37,132 bases of DNA from Solobacterium sp. UBA3691. GTDB lineage: Bacteria > Bacillota_I > Bacilli_A > Erysipelotrichales > Erysipelotrichaceae. Under the pieces are notes generated by a model, which saw only the letters and a program-made list of their open reading frames with translations, had not been told where the DNA came from and ran no database searches. Position numbers and translations under genes: made by a program. Location: the NCBI GenBank assembly GCA_002372175.1, contig DFIS01000077.1:1-37132 (forward strand), in the 5' to 3' direction. Below, in pieces: positions 14,387 to 22,434 of the stretch (position 1 is the first letter of the stretch; each line of letters begins with the position of its first letter).

Positions 14387-15448
14387 TTAACCAAGCAGTG
14401 CCGTGAGAGCTTTGCCGCACTCTTCTGTACTGGCTGTACCGCCCTGATCAGGTGTCAGGGAGATCTTCTCCGTTAACATCTTCTCTATGCATGCGATGAT
14501 CTTAGCGCCCCAGTCTTCATAGCCGAAGAAGTCAAGCAGTTGGGAGGCAGCCCAGATCGTTGCCAGCGGATTGGCAATACCCTTGCCGGCAATATCCGGT
14601 GCCGAACCGTGGATCGGTTCAAACATGGACGGGAACTTTCTCTCCGGGTTCAGGTTGGCCCCTGCCGCAAGACCCATACCGCCGCTGATCGCAGCGCCAA
14701 GATCAGTCAGGATATCACCGAACAGATTGGATGTGACAACGACCTGCAGACGCTTGGGATCCTTGACCATGAACATGCTTGCGGCATCCACCAGCAGAGT
14801 ATGTGTTTCTACATCCGGATACTCCTCGCCGACTTCCTTAAAGATCTTATCCCAGAATACCATCGAGTAGTTCAGGGCATTTCCCTTGGATACCGATGTC
14901 AGTGTCTTCTTTTCTTTTCTGGCCAGTTCATAGGCATAGCGGATGACACGCTCACAGCCCTTTCTGGAGAACACACCGTTCTGGATCACGACCTCCTGCT
15001 CACTGTCAGGGTAGAGCCATGCGCCGCTGCCGGCATACTCACCCTCGCTGTTTTCACGTACGAAGATCATATCGATATCTTCACGCGGTGTATCCTTCAG
15101 CGGACAGTAGGCACCCTTGAGAAGCTTGACCGGACGCAGATTGACATACTCATCAAAGTCATGTCTGATCCGCAGTAACAGATCTCTTAACGAGATATGA
15201 TCGGGAACCCCGGGATAACCAACTGCACCCAGCAGGATCGCATCATAGGCCTTCAGTGTTTCGATACCGTCCTTCGGCATCATCTCCCCGGTCTCCAGGT
15301 AGTACTGACAGCCCCACGGGAATTCCGTGAATGTAAAGCTCATCCGTCCGTCCAGTTCAGAAACTCTGTTCAATACACGGATGGCTTCCTTACATACTTC
15401 CTTACCGATTCCGTCACCGGGAATCACAGCTACTTTGATCTCTGTCAT
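14387..15448 (-). CDS. Isocitrate/isopropylmalate dehydrogenase family: D-malate/tartrate dehydrogenase-like
   Basis: This 353-residue enzyme has the family N terminus 'KVAVIPGDGIGKEVCKEAIRVL'. It also has the 'VRENSEGEYAGSGAW' substrate-loop region, the Lys-containing 'TSVSKGNALNYS', the metal-binding aspartates in 'TSNLFGDILTDLGAAISGGMG', and the 'FEPIHGSAPDIAGKGIANP' NAD-binding segment. The block 'VPDHISLRDLLLRIRHDFDEYVNLRP' is typical of the tartrate/D-malate (TtuC/DmlA) branch rather than LeuB. The expected reaction is NAD-dependent oxidation and decarboxylation of D-malate, tartrate or a substituted malate. No leucine-pathway genes are adjacent. It follows the MBL-fold gene after 12 bp, has AAGGAG before its ATG, and ends at a strong hairpin terminator. 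The exact substrate is uncertain. Confidence 0.88.
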   Translation of the reverse strand: MTEIKVAVIPGDGIGKEVCKEAIRVLNRVSELDGRMSFTFTEFPWGCQYYLETGEMMPKDGIETLKAYDAILLGAVGYPGVPDHISLRDLLLRIRHDFDEYVNLRPVKLLKGAYCPLKDTPREDIDMIFVRENSEGEYAGSGAWLYPDSEQEVVIQNGVFSRKGCERVIRYAYELARKEKKTLTSVSKGNALNYSMVFWDKIFKEVGEEYPDVETHTLLVDAASMFMVKDPKRLQVVVTSNLFGDILTDLGAAISGGMGLAAGANLNPERKFPSMFEPIHGSAPDIAGKGIANPLATIWAASQLLDFFGYEDWGAKIIACIEKMLTEKISLTPDQGGTASTEECGKALTALLG

Positions 15449-15460
15449 ATTTGTTTCTCC

Positions 15461-16303
15461 TTACTCTTCTTCTATAACATCGCTGCCTAAACTGTACCAC
15501 TTCCAGGCAACCGGATTCACGAACTGTGCGCCAGGGGAAAGCTTCTGTACCTCTTTCGCAACTTCATCCATATACGCATTGACAGCCTCAAGACCCTCAC
15601 GTTTGATCATGACGTCATGATGGAACGGGAAGATCGTCTGAGCGCCATAGCTGGCCATCAGCTTTGCCAGTGTCTTCGCGTCGACCTGTTTGCCTGTACG
15701 CATGTCTCCCGTACCTTCACGCACACCTGCCTGTCTCAGCAGAAGATCCGGTGCTTTCTCCTTGCAGATATCGAACAGATCATTCCAGACAACACGGCCG
15801 GAAGCACACAAGATCCTGAAGTTATTATTCGTTGTCAGGATAAAGTCCAGAGACTCGATGGAGCCCCAGGTATCGCATGCCTCATGTCCGGGGACGACAC
15901 CGATGGATTCCGGTGACCAGGTTCTGCCGCCGCTGGGATTATGCTTGGCCTGATAGAACTCGATCCGGAAATCTTCCAGTGTATATGAGGAATTCGGGAA
16001 TACCGGGAAGATATTGTCATACGGGATCTTGTGGAACTTCACTTCATCCAGAGCACTTAAGGCACCGCAGAATACCTTAGCGTTAAACTTCTGTACAAAA
16101 TAACCGATATCGAGGTCATGGTCGAAATGGGCATGCGTAAGAATGATATAGTCTGCCGCTTCGATCTCTTCCTTGGTATGACCGTCCGCAAACTCATTGC
16201 CCGTAAACCAGGGATCGATCAGGACAGTTTTTCCGTTAGGCAGTTCGATCTGAAAATTACAACCGACATTGAAGGGTCTGATTCTGATATTGGTAACTCT
16301 CAT
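15461..16303 (-). CDS. Metallo-beta-lactamase fold hydrolase
   Basis: This 280-residue cytoplasmic protein has the MBL-fold zinc motif H57-A-H-F-D-H-D63 ('ILTHAHFDHD') after the strand 'VLIDPWFTG'. A His in 'GVVPGHEACDTWG' and a late 'FPFHHDVMI' could complete the two-metal site. The overall pattern recalls UlaG-like lactonases and other small-molecule hydrolases, but the substrate cannot be read. An AAGGA site lies upstream of the ATG at 16303. It is the first gene of a two-gene unit with the D-malate/tartrate dehydrogenase-like enzyme and diverges from a LysR regulator, suggesting one pathway under that regulator's control; this is inferred from layout. Confidence 0.85.
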   Translation of the reverse strand: MRVTNIRIRPFNVGCNFQIELPNGKTVLIDPWFTGNEFADGHTKEEIEAADYIILTHAHFDHDLDIGYFVQKFNAKVFCGALSALDEVKFHKIPYDNIFPVFPNSSYTLEDFRIEFYQAKHNPSGGRTWSPESIGVVPGHEACDTWGSIESLDFILTTNNNFRILCASGRVVWNDLFDICKEKAPDLLLRQAGVREGTGDMRTGKQVDAKTLAKLMASYGAQTIFPFHHDVMIKREGLEAVNAYMDEVAKEVQKLSPGAQFVNPVAWKWYSLGSDVIEEE

Positions 16304-16341
16304 ATGATTTCCTTTCCGCTTGTCAGCTTTTCTTTAAATTC

Positions 16342-16370
16342 AGCGTATCACCGGTATATAATTATGTAAA
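16342..16370 (-). promoter_or_regulatory. Possible promoter of the MBL/dehydrogenase operon
   Basis: On the minus strand TTTACA (16370-16365), a 17 bp spacer ending in TGA, and TACGCT (16347-16342) form a weak extended promoter. It overlaps the divergent lysR -10 (TATAAT at 16357-16362, plus strand). An ATAA-N14-TTAT inverted repeat (16358-16379) could be a LysR site. Confidence 0.35.
16357..16362 (+). promoter_or_regulatory. -10 box of the lysR gene
   Basis: A perfect TATAAT on the plus strand in the 116 bp divergent gap, with only a weak TTAAAT-like -35 17 bp upstream. The leader would be about 50 bases with GGAGG before ATG 16420, the ordinary arrangement that contrasts with the leaderless genes. 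Confidence 0.5.
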
Positions 16371-16419
16371 ATATGTTATTTTTCTGTTTTAATAGTTTTT
16401 ATCTATCAATGGAGGAATG

Positions 16420-17289
16420 ATGAAACTGACACAGTTACGCTATTTCGTGACCGTATGTGAATTTGGAACGCTCGCCGAAGCAGCCCGTATTCTGCATATT
16501 ACCCAGCCCTCCATATCGGCTGCGCTAAAGGAACTGGAAGAAGAGTTCGGTGTGCGTCTGTTCGCAAGACAGGGAAGAACGCTGAAGCTCACGGAGGCAG
16601 GACAGCTGCTGTATGCGCAGGCTTCCGATCTTCTCAAGCATGCCGAGAATGTGGAACAGCGGATGCTTGGAACAGGACATCATACGCATGTACTGCGGGT
16701 GGGCGTGCCGCCGATGATCGGATCCCTGATCCTGCCGCAGATCTTTACGATGTACAAGGATAACGATGCTGTACGTCTGCAGATCACGGAAGCCGGCAGA
16801 GAAAAACTGTACGAAGAACTGCGCAACGGCAAACTGGATCTGGCCTTTCTTCCCCATGAAAGCGGTGCGGACAGCGAATTCGGGATGATGCCTGTTGCCG
16901 AAGCCGAGACCAGATTCGTCTGTTCCGCCGGCAGCCCGTACGCCGCCCTGAACCGCATTCCCCTGGAAGTGATCGCGGATACCCCGCTGGTCATGTTCAA
17001 GAGCAGCTTCTTCCAGAATACCCTGATCACCGAACTCTTCCGCCAGCGCGGCATCACGCCGAATGTACTGCTGGAGACCGATCAGCTTTCGACCGTGATC
17101 TCGGTCGTCCGCTCCGATACCGCCTGCGGTTTCCTTTTCCGCAGTGTGGCAGACAGCTACACCGGTATCTGTTCAATTCCTCTGGATCCGCGCCTGCAGC
17201 TGCAGATCAGTCTGTTCTGGAACCGGACAGCCTTCATGAATCAGGCGATGTTAACATTCATCAAAAACAGTAAAGACCTGCATCTTTAG
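16420..17289 (+). CDS. LysR-family transcriptional regulator
   Basis: This 289-residue regulator has the N-terminal winged helix-turn-helix of LysR proteins ('LRYFVTVCEFGTLAEAARILHITQPSISAALKELEEEFGVRLFAR', about residues 5-50). A linker helix and a periplasmic-binding-protein-like effector domain follow from about residue 90 ('LRVGVPPMIGSLILPQIF...'). I prefer the second ATG at 16420, four bases after GGAGG; the ATG at 16417 is only one base away. It diverges from the MBL hydrolase/dehydrogenase operon across a 116 bp AT-rich gap. That is the usual arrangement for a LysR protein controlling the divergent operon and itself. The effector may be a dicarboxylate or related metabolite (inference). 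Confidence 0.94.
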   Translation: MKLTQLRYFVTVCEFGTLAEAARILHITQPSISAALKELEEEFGVRLFARQGRTLKLTEAGQLLYAQASDLLKHAENVEQRMLGTGHHTHVLRVGVPPMIGSLILPQIFTMYKDNDAVRLQITEAGREKLYEELRNGKLDLAFLPHESGADSEFGMMPVAEAETRFVCSAGSPYAALNRIPLEVIADTPLVMFKSSFFQNTLITELFRQRGITPNVLLETDQLSTVISVVRSDTACGFLFRSVADSYTGICSIPLDPRLQLQISLFWNRTAFMNQAMLTFIKNSKDLHL

Positions 17290-17318
17290 CGAACTGCGCT
17301 CTCATATGCATCGGAAAC

Positions 17319-17327
17319 TGCTATAAT
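17319..17327 (+). promoter_or_regulatory. Extended -10 (TGcTATAAT) of predicted leaderless GT39 gene
   Basis: TG at 17319-17320 plus TATAAT at 17322-17327 forms an extended -10 element. It ends seven bases before ATG 17335, with a second in-frame ATG directly after. No Shine-Dalgarno sequence is present. Confidence 0.65.
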
Positions 17328-17334
17328 TGAACAT

Positions 17335-19305
17335 ATGATGGCGATCGAACTTTTCAGTGCGTATCTGTTAAAAAACAGCGAGTTTCTTACGCTGCTGATT
17401 GCGGTGATCTTCTGCATCAGCACAATTACCGTGCTCTTCTTTGACCGTCTGCAGGATCATCAGAAGGAAACCTTCCGGACGCAGGAATACACCACAGCCC
17501 TCGGCAGTATCCGGCCTTCTTCGCCAAAACCGGTATATACCGCAAAAGATATGTATATCCTGAGCCTGATCACCATTCTGTATGCACTGGTCTCGCTCTG
17601 GAAGCTTGGCAATACAAAGATGCCGTCAACGACCTGGCAGCCCTCCGCACAGGAGCAGCAGGTCATCCTGGAACTGACGGACACGCAGGAATTCGATGCT
17701 GTATATACGTTCTACGGTGAAGGTGACAATAATGCCAATCCCGATACATACCAGATCGGCTACCGGAACATGATCATCAGCGGTTCAAATGATGCTGAAA
17801 ACTGGGAAGAGATGTTCACCCTGGATGACGGTGATATCTACCGCTATACCATGACTGAAGGCAGCTGGAACTACCGGTATATCCGGCTGTACTGTCCCAG
17901 TCCCAACGCCACACTCAGCGAGATCGCTTTCCGCCATGGTGACAGCTTCCTGCCTGTTGCGGTATATGAAGACAGCTATGCCGATACGGACTATCCCGCT
18001 CTTTTGATGATCGATGAACAGGATCGTGTGTGTTATGACCCGACATATCAGGATATGAGCTACTTTGATGAAGTATATCATCCCCGCAATGCCTGGGAGA
18101 TCGCCGAAGGTCAGTACATGTATGCCAGTGTGCATCCGCTGCTCGGCACCAATCTGATCGCCCTGTCCATCCGTCTCTTCGGCAATCATCCTCTGGCCTG
18201 GAGACTTCCCGGTGCCGTCACCGGTATCCTGCTGATCCCGCTGTTCTACGCTTTATGCAAGGAATTCTTCCGTGGCACGTATATTCCGGCTCTGACGACG
18301 GCGCTCTCCGCCCTCGATTTCATGCATATTACGACTTCCCGCATCGCTACGCTGGAACCTTTCAGCGTCTTCTTTATTGTCCTGATGTATTACTTCATGG
18401 TCCGTTACTTCAAGACCAACTTCTACGATACCCCATGGCGTGAACAGAGACGCGAACTGCTGTTCTGCGGTATTGCCATGGGACTTGGCTTTGCGACCAA
18501 GTGGACAGCCTGCTACAGCGCCGTCGGTCTTGCGGTCCTGTTCTTTGTCAACCTGTACCGTCAGTACCGCTATGCTGCTCTCGGAAAAACATATCAGAAA
18601 GCTGAGCTCGGCCAGGATGAAGGAGATCTCTGCGAGGATGTGATCCACGCCTTCCGTCAGCGTGCGCTGCGGACGATCCTCTGGTGTATCCTCTGCTTTA
18701 TTCTGATTCCCGTTGTGATCTATTTTGTGTCATATCTTCCTGACAGGGTATGGCGGGATGGCTGGAGTATTGCCAATGTCATCGATCAGATCAAGTATAT
18801 CTATACCTATCATATCGATCTTGAGGCTACCCATCCCTACCAGAGCACGTGGTGGCAATGGCTGCTCGATATCCGTCCGATCTGGTATTACTATCAGGCC
18901 CATGGTGATCTTGCGGAAACGATTGCCTGTTTCTCCAACCCTCTGATCACCTGGACAGGACTTGTCAGTATCATCTATACCTTTGTGCAGTTATTCCGTA
19001 CAAAGAGCCAGCGTGCATTCATGATCACAGCCGGCTATCTCTCCGCCCTGCTGCCCTGGGTCATCGTCCAGCGCTGTGTCTTCGCCTATCACTTCTATCC
19101 GACCAGTTTCTTCATGATCCTGAGCATCGGCTATATGTTTGACCGTCTCATCAGAAAAGACCGGCAGTACCGGAAAGTGTCCATGTACATACTGGTCTTC
19201 TCACTGATCCTGTTTATTATCTATCTTCCTGTCATCACCGGTTTCATGACAACACCGGGTTATATCAAACTGCTGGAGATCTTCCCGTCCTGGTATTTCG
19301 GCTGA
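17335..19305 (+). CDS. PMT-family (GT39) glycosyltransferase with discoidin-like insert
   Basis: This 656-residue integral membrane protein has a helix at about 14-34 and another at about 74-92. A soluble external region (about 98-240) follows, then a 'YFDEVYHPRNAWE' motif with D245-E246, the acidic pair of the PMT catalytic loop. Many helices come next, with 'THPYQSTWWQWLLDIRPIWYYY' in a PMT-typical C-terminal loop. Within the external region, residues 99-200 read like an F5/8 type C (discoidin) domain: 'MIISGSNDAENWEEMF' and 'NYRYIRLYCPS...LSEIAF'. PMT enzymes move a sugar from a polyprenyl-phosphate donor onto protein Ser/Thr or another acceptor outside the membrane. The predicted transcript is leaderless, with an extended -10 box (TGcTATAAT) ending seven bases before ATG 17335. 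Confidence 0.9.
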   Translation: MMAIELFSAYLLKNSEFLTLLIAVIFCISTITVLFFDRLQDHQKETFRTQEYTTALGSIRPSSPKPVYTAKDMYILSLITILYALVSLWKLGNTKMPSTTWQPSAQEQQVILELTDTQEFDAVYTFYGEGDNNANPDTYQIGYRNMIISGSNDAENWEEMFTLDDGDIYRYTMTEGSWNYRYIRLYCPSPNATLSEIAFRHGDSFLPVAVYEDSYADTDYPALLMIDEQDRVCYDPTYQDMSYFDEVYHPRNAWEIAEGQYMYASVHPLLGTNLIALSIRLFGNHPLAWRLPGAVTGILLIPLFYALCKEFFRGTYIPALTTALSALDFMHITTSRIATLEPFSVFFIVLMYYFMVRYFKTNFYDTPWREQRRELLFCGIAMGLGFATKWTACYSAVGLAVLFFVNLYRQYRYAALGKTYQKAELGQDEGDLCEDVIHAFRQRALRTILWCILCFILIPVVIYFVSYLPDRVWRDGWSIANVIDQIKYIYTYHIDLEATHPYQSTWWQWLLDIRPIWYYYQAHGDLAETIACFSNPLITWTGLVSIIYTFVQLFRTKSQRAFMITAGYLSALLPWVIVQRCVFAYHFYPTSFFMILSIGYMFDRLIRKDRQYRKVSMYILVFSLILFIIYLPVITGFMTTPGYIKLLEIFPSWYFG

Positions 19306-19974
19306 TCACCAGACCATCGGCAGCAGACGGTATTTAACCTTCTGTGTATATTCCTCATACCCCTTCAGTTCTCTGCGGAGAACTTTTTCTTCGTTCAGGA
19401 TACGCTTGACGATCACCGGGATATACCCCAGCATGATCACGAATGACAGCGGTGAATCCAGCATGACCGGCATGCTCAGAAACAGCCAGACCGTGACCGC
19501 GTACATCGGATGTCTGACGATACCGTACATGCCTGTATCGACGACTTCCTGCCCTTCCTGTACCTTGACCGTCCGGCTCAGCCAGCGGTTCTCCCGCAGT
19601 ACTTCCGCATATCCTGCATACGCAAGCAGAAAGATCACCGCTGCCGCACGTCTTGCCCATACGGGAAAGTGCATCCACCCGTAACGGTGATTCAGCGCTG
19701 CCAGCACAAAGACAAGCACGAACAGAATACCGCTGATCAGGATCACTGTCTTCTGCTCGCTTTCCCTCTCCTTCATATCCAGCCGTTCTTTCAGCAGTCC
19801 GGGGTCTTTCACCATCATCACCAGCCCGGCAATAAACATCGGAACAAACAGCACGCCCATGAAAATATAAGCATCTGTCCAGTCTCTTCCGCCGATCGGG
19901 AACAGTAAAAGCCACAGCAGAATAACTCCTGAGAAATACTTGACCAATGCCGAGATAAACAGCTTTCCTGTCAT
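19306..19974 (-). CDS. Isoprenylcysteine carboxyl methyltransferase-like (ICMT/PEMT-type) membrane protein
   Basis: This 222-residue protein has five or six helices and the ICMT/phospholipid methyltransferase C-terminal signature: 'VDTGMYGIVRHPMYAVT' (about residues 145-161), then 'RILNEEKVLRRELKGYEEYTQKVKYRLLP' near the end. The RHPxY and late Glu residues bind S-adenosylmethionine in family members. Bacterial versions methylate lipids or unknown membrane substrates, so no substrate is assigned. Its last base abuts the last base of the convergent GT39 gene (TGA|TCA at 19303-19308). TATAAT ends six bases before the ATG at 19974 and no properly spaced Shine-Dalgarno site exists, so a leaderless mRNA is likely. 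Confidence 0.86.
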   Translation of the reverse strand: MTGKLFISALVKYFSGVILLWLLLFPIGGRDWTDAYIFMGVLFVPMFIAGLVMMVKDPGLLKERLDMKERESEQKTVILISGILFVLVFVLAALNHRYGWMHFPVWARRAAAVIFLLAYAGYAEVLRENRWLSRTVKVQEGQEVVDTGMYGIVRHPMYAVTVWLFLSMPVMLDSPLSFVIMLGYIPVIVKRILNEEKVLRRELKGYEEYTQKVKYRLLPMVW

Positions 19975-19980
19975 ACCTTC

Positions 19981-19986
19981 ATTATA
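19981..19986 (-). promoter_or_regulatory. -10 box (TATAAT) of predicted leaderless ICMT-like gene
   Basis: On the minus strand TATAAT is followed by GAAGGT and ATG 19974. The AAGG in the gap is only one base from the ATG, too close to act as a ribosome site. The box lies just past the pheT terminator hairpin. Confidence 0.6.
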
Positions 19987-19991
19987 AACAT

Positions 19992-20015
19992 AAGGCAGTG
20001 CAACTGCACTGCCTT
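19992..20015 (-). terminator. pheST terminator hairpin
   Basis: A perfect ten-pair stem (AAGGCAGTGC / GCACTGCCTT) with a four-base loop lies just after pheT. The following T tract is interrupted (TTATGTTTAT) and runs into the -10 box of the ICMT-like gene. Confidence 0.75.
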
Positions 20016-20020
20016 GATCA

Positions 20021-22423
20021 TTAAGCTCTGAGGGAAGCCTTCAGGTTCTTTTCAAGACCTGCCAGGATCGCCTGATGAGCTGCTGTGATCTCTTCTTCCG
20101 TCAGCGTATGATCGGCTGCCTGGTAGATGATCCTCAGCGCTACAGACTTATATCCCTCTTCCACATGTGAACCTTCGTAGATATCGAAGATCTCCGAAGA
20201 ACGTACGATCTTGCGGTTTCCGCTCTTTCTGACCGTATCGAGCACTTCCTTGACCGTGACTTCCTTCTTTACAACGAGGGCGATATCACGGCTGACACTC
20301 GGGTACTTCTCCGGCGCCGTGTAGCGGATCTTGCCGGCTTTTCCTGTCAGCACAGGCTGGATACTCAGCTCGGCATAGACGACATCACCAAGATCGAATT
20401 TCTTCGCGTATTCCGGATGGATACGGCCGAAGACACCGAGACATGTCTTGTCGATCCAGACCTCGGCACTGGCATACGGATGGAAATGCACGGTATCTGT
20501 CTTGTTTTCGGTTACCGATACCCTGTTCGTATTGTATCCGCAGCGGGCAAGCCAGGTCATGATCAGACCTTTCATTGCATAGAAGTCACCGCGGATCACA
20601 TTTCCGTGCAGAGGATCGTTGTGGATCTCACCGTCAAGCACGATCGCCAGACGCTCATCTTCACATCCCTTACCGTAGACCTTGGATACTTCAAAGAAGT
20701 GATTGTCCGTATTCTGATGTGCACGGTTGTACTGCACACACTCAAGGACACTGTTGATCAGGGATGTGCGGACATACTTTCTGGCCTCACTCATCGGCAT
20801 GGCCAGGGCTACCGGTTCTCCGATCGGGCAGTAAGCATTCTGAATGTAGTCATCGCCAACCAGTGTATAGGTAACGATCTCATGCAGACCGGCACCGGTC
20901 ATGACTTCTCTGATCAGACGGCGTGCTCTCTGCACAGGGGTCAGCTGACCGACCGTGGCACTGACATTCGGCAGTGTATCCTGCAGGCTGTCAAAGCCGA
21001 TCATGCGGATCACTTCTTCATCGATATCGGCAGGACGCTCAATATCGATACGGTAGCTGGGCACATGACAGATGATCTCATCACCGCTGATCTCCGGCTT
21101 GAAATCCAGTGCGGTCAGGACATCCTCGACCTGTTCCATCGTGAATGCCGTTCCCAGCAGCGTATTGCAGTGTGTCAGTGTCTCTCTGACTGTCACAGGC
21201 GTATAGTTCTCACTGCCGGCGATCACCGTCTCTTCAAGACCTGAGGCATCCGCATATTCTTCGAGCAGCTGGATCGAACGGTCGACCGCCTTGCGCATCG
21301 CCAGAGATTCAAAGCCCTTGGTAAATCTCTGGGCAGCCTCAGTGATCAGATTCAGTCTGATCGATGTCTTACGGATCGCTGTGGCATTGAAGTTGGCAGC
21401 TTCGATCAGGATACCTTTAGTATTCTCATCGATCATTGACTCTTCACCGCCCATGATACCGGCAATACCGGTAGCTTCACCGTTAGTCGTGATGAGCAGA
21501 TCTCCGGGATGGATATCAAACTCGACACCGTCCAGTGCCGTCATCTTCATCTCGCGGTCATCCACGACCGTGATCTCCGGTGCCGGCAGCTTGGCCAGAT
21601 CATAGTAGTGCAGAGGCTGTCCTGTCTCCAGCATGACAAAGTTGGAGATATCGACAACATTGTTAATGGAGTTGATGCCTGCCGCATGCAGATAGCTGAC
21701 CATCCACTTCGGTGAAGGTCCTACCTTGACATGATTGACGATCTTTCCGTAGTAACATGTGCACTTATCTGTTTTCAGTGAGATCGAAAGCTCACCCTTT
21801 TCACCCTTGTCGCTTCTGCCGGCATAATCAGGCCAGGTCACAGGACGGCGCAGGATGGCACCGACTTCCTTGGCCATATTCCACATGCTCAGGCAGTCAG
21901 CGCGGTTCGGCGTCAGCGATACATCCAGGATCGTATCATCCAGTCCCAGATAGCCAAAGACATCTGTCTCACCTACCGGTGCATCTTCGGGCAGGACTTC
22001 AATACCATTTAACTGTTCCTCACTCAGCCAGTGTCTGTCTACACCAAGCTCAAACAGAGCACAGATCATACCATGGCTCTCCTGACCTCTGACCGGTTTG
22101 TTCAGGATCTTTCCGCCCGGCAGTTCAGCGCCGATCAGGGCAACGATGACCTTCTGTCCGGCTGCCACATTCGGTGCCCCGCAGACGATCTGCAGGATAT
22201 TCTCTTCGCCCTCGCCGACTCTGACCTTTGTGACATGAAGATGATCACTGTCCGGGTGTGCCCAGCACTCAAGCACTTCACCGATCACCAGATTTGTGCC
22301 GGAAGCCATCGGTTCCACACCCTCGACTTCCAGACCTGCCGTTGTCATCTTTTCAGCCAGTTCCGCAGGACTGATCCCTGAGAGATCTACATATTCACTC
22401 AGCCATTTATAACTCAGTTTCAT
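20021..22423 (-). CDS. pheT: Phenylalanyl-tRNA synthetase beta subunit
   Basis: This is a full-length, 800-residue bacterial PheT. The N terminus 'MKLSYKWLSEYVDLSGISPAELAEKMTTAGLEVEGVE' leads into an EMAP-type tRNA-binding domain (about 39-150). The B3/B4 editing region, B5 domain and catalytic-like core follow, then a C-terminal FDX-ACB anticodon-binding domain ('KYPSVSRDIALVVKKEVTVKEVL...', about 705-798). With PheS it forms the alpha2beta2 enzyme that charges tRNA-Phe; the beta subunit edits mischarged Tyr. It starts after AGGAGG, 11 bp downstream of pheS, under the same T-box leader. A hairpin at 19992-20015 ends the operon. Confidence 0.98.
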   Translation of the reverse strand: MKLSYKWLSEYVDLSGISPAELAEKMTTAGLEVEGVEPMASGTNLVIGEVLECWAHPDSDHLHVTKVRVGEGEENILQIVCGAPNVAAGQKVIVALIGAELPGGKILNKPVRGQESHGMICALFELGVDRHWLSEEQLNGIEVLPEDAPVGETDVFGYLGLDDTILDVSLTPNRADCLSMWNMAKEVGAILRRPVTWPDYAGRSDKGEKGELSISLKTDKCTCYYGKIVNHVKVGPSPKWMVSYLHAAGINSINNVVDISNFVMLETGQPLHYYDLAKLPAPEITVVDDREMKMTALDGVEFDIHPGDLLITTNGEATGIAGIMGGEESMIDENTKGILIEAANFNATAIRKTSIRLNLITEAAQRFTKGFESLAMRKAVDRSIQLLEEYADASGLEETVIAGSENYTPVTVRETLTHCNTLLGTAFTMEQVEDVLTALDFKPEISGDEIICHVPSYRIDIERPADIDEEVIRMIGFDSLQDTLPNVSATVGQLTPVQRARRLIREVMTGAGLHEIVTYTLVGDDYIQNAYCPIGEPVALAMPMSEARKYVRTSLINSVLECVQYNRAHQNTDNHFFEVSKVYGKGCEDERLAIVLDGEIHNDPLHGNVIRGDFYAMKGLIMTWLARCGYNTNRVSVTENKTDTVHFHPYASAEVWIDKTCLGVFGRIHPEYAKKFDLGDVVYAELSIQPVLTGKAGKIRYTAPEKYPSVSRDIALVVKKEVTVKEVLDTVRKSGNRKIVRSSEIFDIYEGSHVEEGYKSVALRIIYQAADHTLTEEEITAAHQAILAGLEKNLKASLRA

Positions 22424-22434
22424 GTCCGTTCCTC

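Noticed and set aside
19355..19915. Second minus-strand open frame within the ICMT-like gene
   Set aside because: It is an out-of-frame shadow; the longer frame has the RHPMY and terminal YEEYTQKV signatures.
19992..20015. Perfect inverted repeat as an operator for the ICMT-like gene
   Set aside because: Its position directly after the pheT stop and its stem-loop shape fit a terminator better, although dual use cannot be excluded.
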